NCBI RefSeq assembly: GCF_002933275.1 | Contig: NZ_PSSX01000028.1 | Span: forward strand, 1-45,893 | Source: Marinobacter maroccanus | GTDB taxonomy: Bacteria; Pseudomonadota; Gammaproteobacteria; Pseudomonadales; Oleiphilaceae | Direction: 5' to 3' | DNA length: 45,893 nucleotides | Made by a program: the position numbers and the translations under genes | Shown here: in pieces, positions 41,100 through 45,893 of the stretch | Numbering within the stretch: the stretch's first letter is position 1 | How the letters are laid out: every line of letters begins with the position of its first letter | Notes under the pieces: model-generated | The model's database searches: none | What the model was told of the DNA's origin: nothing | Seen by the model: the letters and a program-made list of their open reading frames with translations, nothing else

Positions 41100-41342
41100 C
41101 TAGATGTTGTTGGTTTCCCGAAACTGATCAATCTCCAAGCGAACACTCATCGCCAGATCTTGTTCTTCCAAGCGATCCAGCAGCGCGCGCAGTGCAAGTA
41201 TCTTAGCCTCATCTACCCGCCCATTTGAACCGGCTAGTGCATCCAGAGTGATCAGCTCTCTGGCATCAAAAACATGGTCATTGGCAAAGCCGATCAAAAA
41301 CGAGTATCCAATGAGTTCCTTGACTTGTGGTTGTGCGGACAT
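41100..41342 (-). CDS. Small protein of unknown function (80 aa)
   Basis: Starts MSAQPQVKELIGYSFLIGF with GAGGATC 6-7 bases before the ATG, a good site. I recognise no family. The sequence looks helical throughout, with a Leu-rich C-terminal half (AKILALRALLDRLEEQDLA) that could form a coiled coil and dimerise. No signal peptide. It lies just downstream of the CHAD gene on the same strand (41 bases apart) and may be part of the same transcript. Confidence 0.5.
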   Translation of the reverse strand: MSAQPQVKELIGYSFLIGFANDHVFDARELITLDALAGSNGRVDEAKILALRALLDRLEEQDLAMSVRLEIDQFRETNNI

Positions 41343-41383
41343 GACTAGATCCTCAGTGCTCTCTAGTCATACTTATCCCAAAT

Positions 41384-42253
41384 TCATAACAGTTTTATGA
41401 ACGCTCCAGGAGACTCAGAGAGAAGGTGCTTCGCCTCGCTGTGTGCACGGTCCTGCAAGTTGTGCAGTTTTGCCTGAATGGCGTTTTTGACGAGTTCAAA
41501 ATCCTTTTCATCAAGTTCCAGAGCCTCCCGGTGGTCGATGAGAAAATCCCGCAAAACCGCATAGTCATTCGCATCACCCTGGGTCTCGGTGAGATTCTGA
41601 AGCTGCGACACTTTCGATTTGAGGCCCTTTCCGAACATCGGTCGAAGGATTCTCAAGCAGTAAAAGAGATCTTTGGACCGTTTCCGAAACTCATGAAAGT
41701 CCTCGATTTCTTCAGATTCACGGGCCTTCTTTTCTGCTTTACGGGCTTTCTGGTAGATTTTTTTGAGATTTGGAACGAGATCAGAAAGGGATTTGGGGAG
41801 GCTCCAATTTTTTGGCTCCTTGTTGTGTGCGTCGACTTCCAGTGCAAGGTCCAGGAAAAAATCACTTCCTTTTTCAGCGAGTGGATCAAGCTGGGTTTGT
41901 GACGATAGAAAGCCTGCAACCGTGTCGGCAGGCGCCCCCTGCAACGATGGCATCTCAGCTAAGAGGCTGTTCCAGGTTTTTGTCCGAACAAGCGCATCCC
42001 TGTTGCCCGATAATTTGGCTGAGACCTCTTTGTAGAACGACTGATTGTCGCTGAAATCCTCGTTATCCATATGCGGCTTGACGAGGCGCAGCATGGCCCG
42101 AATTTCCTTACATCCTTTCCGAGCCTCATGAACCCCAGTCTCGGGATCCCGGCACGCTCGGAGAAGTGAGAGCGCGATGTCGTCATTGATTGACCTCATT
42201 AGCCGTCTCAGGTGCTTCGCAAAATTGCCGTTGGGGCTGAGTCTGTACCGCAT
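41384..42253 (-). CDS. CHAD-domain protein (polyphosphate-binding family)
   Basis: The start MRYRLSPNGNFAKHLRRLM gives 289 residues (AGGT ~7 bases upstream; a GTG six codons earlier is less likely). CHAD domains are antiparallel helical bundles with conserved His and basic residues. Visible: GVHEARKGCKEIRAMLRLV (the first helix pair, with His/Arg/Lys) and DFHEFRKRSKDLFYCLRIL (the second repeat), the two copies of the HExRK(x)xK(x)xR pattern that bind polyphosphate. No attached CYTH domain. The gene is divergent from the PhoX-like phosphatase gene, hinting at a phosphate-related neighbourhood. Confidence 0.88.
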   Translation of the reverse strand: MRYRLSPNGNFAKHLRRLMRSINDDIALSLLRACRDPETGVHEARKGCKEIRAMLRLVKPHMDNEDFSDNQSFYKEVSAKLSGNRDALVRTKTWNSLLAEMPSLQGAPADTVAGFLSSQTQLDPLAEKGSDFFLDLALEVDAHNKEPKNWSLPKSLSDLVPNLKKIYQKARKAEKKARESEEIEDFHEFRKRSKDLFYCLRILRPMFGKGLKSKVSQLQNLTETQGDANDYAVLRDFLIDHREALELDEKDFELVKNAIQAKLHNLQDRAHSEAKHLLSESPGAFIKLL

Positions 42254-42642
42254 GACGTTACCTCGCTTCACCGAACAATGTTAAAGATCGAATGTCTCAA
42301 CACTGAAATACTATATTGCTCAAATCGAGCCAGGACTGGAACTGAATTAAGTTTGTCAGAAGGTCGTTCCGTGGCCCGAGAAACTGGTCTGCTGGTAAAT
42401 TTTCGGGTTGACTGAAGGGCCATTGCGAGGAAGTAACCCGTCCAGATTAGTTGAGATTTTCACCATCGGTCATTCAACTGACATGCGACCGCAATACTTA
42501 CAACATATTGTCAAGATTCCCGCAGTTCGATGTGCGCTGACGATTTGTGAGCGGCGGCACCGAGGGTTTCGTGTGCCTGAGTGTCTGGCACTGGGCGCCC
42601 GGCAAGTCTTCTTACCATCTAACTGTCAGGGATATTATAGAT
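42254..42642. other. Divergent intergenic region between CHAD and PhoX-like genes
   Basis: No gene is seen. The 389 bases must hold the promoters of both genes. An imperfect dyad CTTACAACATATTGTCAAG lies at ~42496-42514. I found no convincing pair of PhoB boxes (CTGTCAT-type repeats), so phosphate control is not shown. Confidence 0.5.
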
Positions 42643-44709
42643 ATGACCACGACGACTGACGTTGAGCATCAACTTGACGATTCCTCTGAAGACATTTCGA
42701 CCAACCCGACTGTAAACCCATCATTCGCTGAGGTCGCTACTTCACAACTGTCGCGACGCAGGCTTCTTCAAGGTTCATTGGCCTTGGCGGCTACAAGCTT
42801 TTTTGCGCCGGCCTCAGTCTATGCAAACGGGCGGGGTAAGTCTCTTGCCCCGGGCCAGAACAAAGGCCCGCTATTAACGTTTAAACCGTTGACGATCGCG
42901 GACGCCACGGCTGCCGGGGGCAAGACTGTCACCATTTCTCCTGACTACGAATATCAGGTGCTGATTCCGTGGGGAACCCCAATCAACCCGGAAGCAGGAA
43001 TTACGCCTTATGAAGGGGATCCGGTCAATCGTCCGACCTCTGAAGAGCAAGAGCAAATGGTCGGAATTGGTCACGACGGCATGTGGTTTTTCCCCTCGAA
43101 CCTGCCAAGAGTTCTCGCAACCGAGGCTCGGCGCGGTAGGGAATTGCCTTCACGTGCTCGCCGCCAAGTTCTTGATAGCCGTTCTGGCATGCTGTGCGTG
43201 AACCATGAATTCGGCACTAATTTTCACGTCCTCGGCAAGGGCCAACCAGAAAGCCTGGAGGAAGTACGACGTTCTCAGGCAGCTCACGGCGTGACGGTTG
43301 TGGCTATCGCGCAGAACTGGCGTGGCAAATGGGACGTTGTGCCCAGTGCTTTGAGCCGCAGAATCACTGCCAATACTGAAGTGATGTTCTCGGGCCCGGT
43401 CGCCGGCAGTCCGCTACTGGAGAACGCAGTCAGTAATCCCCCTCAAGGCACTCTCAATAATTGTGGCTCTGGCCCTACACCCTGGGGTACCTTCCTGACT
43501 TGTGAAGAGAATTTCAACGGCTACTTTGGTTCGGCCGAGGAGAGCATTGGCGGGTTTGATGCACTCCAGGACAAGGCGTACGCTCGTTATGGTTTTAGCC
43601 GGTTTGGCTTCAATTATTCGTGGCATCTTTTCGATCCGCGTTTTGATCTTAAAAATGGGAATTATGCCAACGAATCCAATCGCTTTGGCTGGATCGTCGA
43701 GATCGATCCCTTCGACCATACGAAGAAGCCGGTGAAACGCTCGGCCCTTGGCAGGTTCAAGCACGAGGCTGCCGCAGTGAAAGAACTTAAGGACGGTCGG
43801 ATTGCGGTTTACATGGGCGACGACCAGCGCGGCGACTATTGCTACAAGTATGAGTCGAACGTTTCCTGGCGAGCTGCCATTGCGGCCGGCCAGAGCCCTC
43901 TTGATGATGGAAAGCTTTACGTGGCCCGTTTTGATGAAGGCAGCAATGCCAATGATGGCCAGGGAACGGGTATTTGGATCGAGCTCACGCCGGCGAACGA
44001 GGCAATTGCAAACGCGGGTCTGGATAGCCAGGATAAGGTGCTGACCTACGCAAGACTTGCAGCAGACGCAGTCGGTGCGACGCCTATGGACCGCCCGGAG
44101 TGGAGCACAATTGGTACCGATGGGCAGGTCTACTGGACGTTGACCAACAATGACCGTAAGGATGATGGCCAGGGCGCAATCAGCGAGGCCAATCCTATCT
44201 TTGAAAACACCGATGGCTACATCATCGAGACAAACGATACCAGCGCAACGGCTTTCACGTGGAATCTCTTCTTGCTGGCGCGCAACACCCGCTCACCCGG
44301 CGATCCAGAGACAGCGGTCGACCCTCAGGATTTTTCTTTCGCAAATTATCAGGCGCCGTCAGATGGCGGTGCTAACGTGTTCTCCGACCCGGATGCTGCA
44401 TTCGCAGACCCCTTCGGTCGACTGTTCATTGGTACCGATGGTGCTCAGCCGGACGGGCTTCAGGACCAATTGGTTGTGTTTGACACGAACACAGGGGAAT
44501 ACCGCCGGCTATTGATGGGCGTGAATTCAGATGAAATTACCGGTCTCGCGCCGACGCCTGATTTTGGCACCCTGTTCACCAACACTCAGCACCCGGGTGA
44601 TGGGGATCCTAAATCGACGAATTTCCCCGCCAAGACCGATGGTATCACTATCCCTCGTGACGCCACGATTGTGATTCGTCGGAAAGACGGCGGCACCGTC
44701 GGTTCCTGA
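42643..44709 (+). CDS. Tat-exported PhoX-type phosphatase (DUF839)
   Basis: The start MTTTTDVEHQ gives 688 residues, with AGG ~10 bases upstream; an upstream extension is unlikely. After a 36-residue polar stretch comes a twin-arginine signal, SRRRLLQGSLALAAT (37-51), then APASVYANG as cleavage region. The mature part matches PhoX/DUF839 beta-propeller proteins: WGTFLTCEENFNGYFG, with the Cys and Glu that bind the Fe/Ca cofactor in PhoX; GRFKHEAAAVKELKDGRIAVY; and GDDQRGDYCYKYESN. PhoX hydrolyses phosphomonoesters outside the cytosol, but DUF839 members include proteins with no proven activity. It stands alone, followed by a hairpin terminator. Confidence 0.9.
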   Translation: MTTTTDVEHQLDDSSEDISTNPTVNPSFAEVATSQLSRRRLLQGSLALAATSFFAPASVYANGRGKSLAPGQNKGPLLTFKPLTIADATAAGGKTVTISPDYEYQVLIPWGTPINPEAGITPYEGDPVNRPTSEEQEQMVGIGHDGMWFFPSNLPRVLATEARRGRELPSRARRQVLDSRSGMLCVNHEFGTNFHVLGKGQPESLEEVRRSQAAHGVTVVAIAQNWRGKWDVVPSALSRRITANTEVMFSGPVAGSPLLENAVSNPPQGTLNNCGSGPTPWGTFLTCEENFNGYFGSAEESIGGFDALQDKAYARYGFSRFGFNYSWHLFDPRFDLKNGNYANESNRFGWIVEIDPFDHTKKPVKRSALGRFKHEAAAVKELKDGRIAVYMGDDQRGDYCYKYESNVSWRAAIAAGQSPLDDGKLYVARFDEGSNANDGQGTGIWIELTPANEAIANAGLDSQDKVLTYARLAADAVGATPMDRPEWSTIGTDGQVYWTLTNNDRKDDGQGAISEANPIFENTDGYIIETNDTSATAFTWNLFLLARNTRSPGDPETAVDPQDFSFANYQAPSDGGANVFSDPDAAFADPFGRLFIGTDGAQPDGLQDQLVVFDTNTGEYRRLLMGVNSDEITGLAPTPDFGTLFTNTQHPGDGDPKSTNFPAKTDGITIPRDATIVIRRKDGGTVGS

Positions 44710-45165
44710 ACCAGAATTTTCAAGTGGAAGACAAGGGCTCCGCAATGGAGCCCTTTCTCGTTATAGCTCCCCCGTTTGTCATCAATGTGTAACACAGCAA
44801 GATGCCAGATGTGTTGTACTTCGGCGTTTTAAAGGAAGAGAGTAGTTGAGGAGTTCCACTCTGCGAATTCGCTACATAGTTGAAAAATTTTTTCCGGGGT
44901 CTCAATGGGAACTTCCTATGCAGCTCAGACATCCTCCTAAGTTTCATTCAATTGTAGCCTGCGGCAAATCTAGTTATGCCCGCAGATACGTAGATTTGCT
45001 GTCGCCATCAATGGCTTTCTCTAATGGGATCGAGGAATGTCAGAAAGTCCTATCCGATCGCAGATGATCGGTAGAAAGGCGTTGCGGGATGGGCGGTTTC
45101 GCAAAAATAGAGGCCATTGCTTCAAACCCTGTTTTTTGAACTCGCTACAAACGGACCACCAATAC
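44710..45165 (+). other. Gene-free stretch between the PhoX-like gene and parA
   Basis: It holds the terminator at 44733-44760 and no supported gene. Short frames here lack ribosome sites and family resemblance. A promoter for parA should be within the last ~150 bases but is not clear. Confidence 0.6.
44733..44760 (+). terminator. Intrinsic terminator of the PhoX-like gene
   Basis: AAGGGCTCC-GCAAT-GGAGCCCTT is a 9-bp stem followed by TCTCGTT; its T-run is modest. Confidence 0.7.
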
Positions 45166-45786
45166 ATGAGAACAATCGCTTTTTATAGTCCGAAAGGTGG
45201 TGTCGGCAAAACCGCCTCCGCCGTCAATATTGCCTATCTGGCTAGTAAAAGTGGATGCTCGACGTTGCTCTGGGACCTGGATTCCCAGGGTGCTGCAAGT
45301 TTCTACCTCTCAGGTGGTGAGCCTGGAAGAGGAAAAAAGATTTCAAAGCTTCTGGAGGGCAAAGTACCCATTGCGGAGTTCATCGAGGAGAACGTATACC
45401 CTGGTCTGGATTTTATCCCAGCCCACAAGAGTTTCCGGAACCTGGATATTCGTATCGAAGAGGACGAGCGGTCATTGCCATTGAAATCCATGCTTGCCCC
45501 CCTTGCGGAGGAAACGAGCCTCGTTGTGCTGGATTGCCCACCCGGCCAGTCTCGTCTTACCGAGCAGGTTTTGAGGGTAGCCGATGTCGTCTATTTACCA
45601 CTGGTACCGACCTGGCTTTCTATGAATAGTTGGCGTCAGTTTCGGGATTTTGTTCGTGATAAAAAACTTGGCCAGAAAAAACTAAGACCTTTTTTTAGTC
45701 TGGTTGACCGCCGTAAAAAACTCCACCGAGAGCTCTGCGCGCAGGCTCCAGAGTTATTTGATCGGCACATTGTAGTGGTTCAATGA
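45166..45786 (+). pseudogene. Orphan ParA/MinD-family ATPase, 3' end replaced by an insertion sequence
   Basis: The start MRTIAFYSPKGGVGKTASAV is chosen because it begins directly at the ParA deviant Walker A strand (KGGVGKT, residues 10-16). A longer frame from 45037 adds a Lys/Arg-rich stretch unlike ParA. Further motifs: LLWDLDSQGAAS (switch I/A' region) and LVVLDCPPGQSRLTEQVL (Walker B and switch II). At 206 residues it is shorter than ParA (~250-260). It stops at FDRHIVVVQ, where the IS-end sequence TGATTCCGGACACC supplies the stop, so the C-terminal helices are lost. No parB is beside it. ATPase core intact; function after truncation doubtful. Confidence 0.8.
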
Positions 45787-45893
45787 TTCCGGACACCAAC
45801 GTAGGTGGTAATATCGCCACCATAAACGAGGTGTCTGATGACCAGAAAGCGACGTTCTTTTTCTCCTGAGTTCAAACAGGAAGCAGCCAGCCT
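45776..45893 (+). mobile_element. Left end of an IS3-family insertion sequence (runs off the window)
   Basis: The parA frame ends abruptly at TGATTCCGGACACC, a terminal-repeat-like sequence. Within ~55 bases the start of an IS3-type transposase OrfA begins. The exact left end (between ~45776 and 45784), the inverted repeat on the right and target duplication cannot be seen because the window ends. Confidence 0.8.
45838..45893 (+). CDS. IS3-family transposase OrfA, N-terminal fragment (3' end outside window)
   Basis: GAGGTG lies 4 bases before the ATG. The visible 18 residues, MTRKRRSFSPEFKQEAAS, are the typical opening of the helix-turn-helix OrfA of IS3-family elements (KRRxFSPEFKxEA). It would be followed by OrfB (DDE transposase) made by -1 frameshifting, beyond the window. 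Confidence 0.9.
   Translation, partial: MTRKRRSFSPEFKQEAAS

Noticed and set aside
42254..42642. PhoB (Pho box) sites in front of the PhoX-like gene
   Set aside because: Only isolated CTGTCA/CTGACA-like words were found, not the tandem 11-bp repeats needed.
44846..45067. 73-codon frame between the PhoX-like gene and parA
   Set aside because: No ribosome site, no family pattern, and it overlaps the non-conserved upstream extension of parA.

Overview
The window looks like a chromosomal segment of a marine gammaproteobacterium, most probably Marinobacter or a close relative. This rests on the gene order (dapE-dapD-yffB-dapC-glnD-map divergent from rpsB-tsf-pyrH-frr-uppS-cdsA-dxr-rseP-bamA-skp-lpxD-fabZ-lpxA-lpxB-rnhB) and on the protein sequences. 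The genus is inference; the class is secure.

Region 1 (1-5312) is the end of a type VI secretion island: the C-terminal part of a VgrG spike, a 1121-residue VasX-like membrane-active effector, and a small membrane protein that is the likely immunity factor, all joined by 4-base stop/start overlaps. Region 2 (5341-10682) is a set of short accessory units: a ParD-like/zeta-type toxin-antitoxin pair behind palindromes, a DUF1853 nuclease-fold protein, a glyoxalase I, a Clp-N plus AAA ATPase with a small partner, a membrane-anchored cold-shock protein and slyX.

Region 3 (10755-17948, minus strand) makes diaminopimelate/lysine precursors (dapE, dapD, dapC), with a Spx/ArsC-like reductase, the nitrogen sensor glnD, and methionine aminopeptidase. 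Region 4 (18052-32856, plus strand) is the classic translation and envelope cluster: ribosomal protein S2 and EF-Ts, UMP kinase, ribosome recycling factor, undecaprenyl-PP synthase, CDP-DAG synthase, DXP reductoisomerase, site-2 protease RseP, BamA, Skp, the first steps of lipid A synthesis, FabZ and RNase HII. Intercistronic hairpins lie between rpsB/tsf and tsf/pyrH. The cluster ends at an initiator tRNA gene (32926-33002) with its own promoter and terminator.

Region 5 (33047-45893) begins exactly behind that tRNA and is accessory DNA: TGTGAC repeats but no integrase, an N-terminally truncated formylglycine-generating-enzyme-like gene, a frameshifted two-domain DsbA-like gene, an SDR, a membrane-anchored metallo-beta-lactamase-fold hydrolase, an MDR oxidoreductase, four small minus-strand genes of unknown function among several strong minus-strand terminators, a CHAD-domain protein, a Tat-exported PhoX-like phosphatase, and an orphan ParA ATPase cut short by an IS3-family element that runs off the window. 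The mix of broken genes, terminators and an IS suggests a decaying island inserted at the tRNA.

No rRNA and no CRISPR array was seen. No wholly novel system is proven. The best candidates for new biology are the T6SS effector/immunity pair, the alternative hairpins before pyrH, the Clp-N ATPase pair, and the small-gene/terminator stretch at 39.1-41.4 kb.
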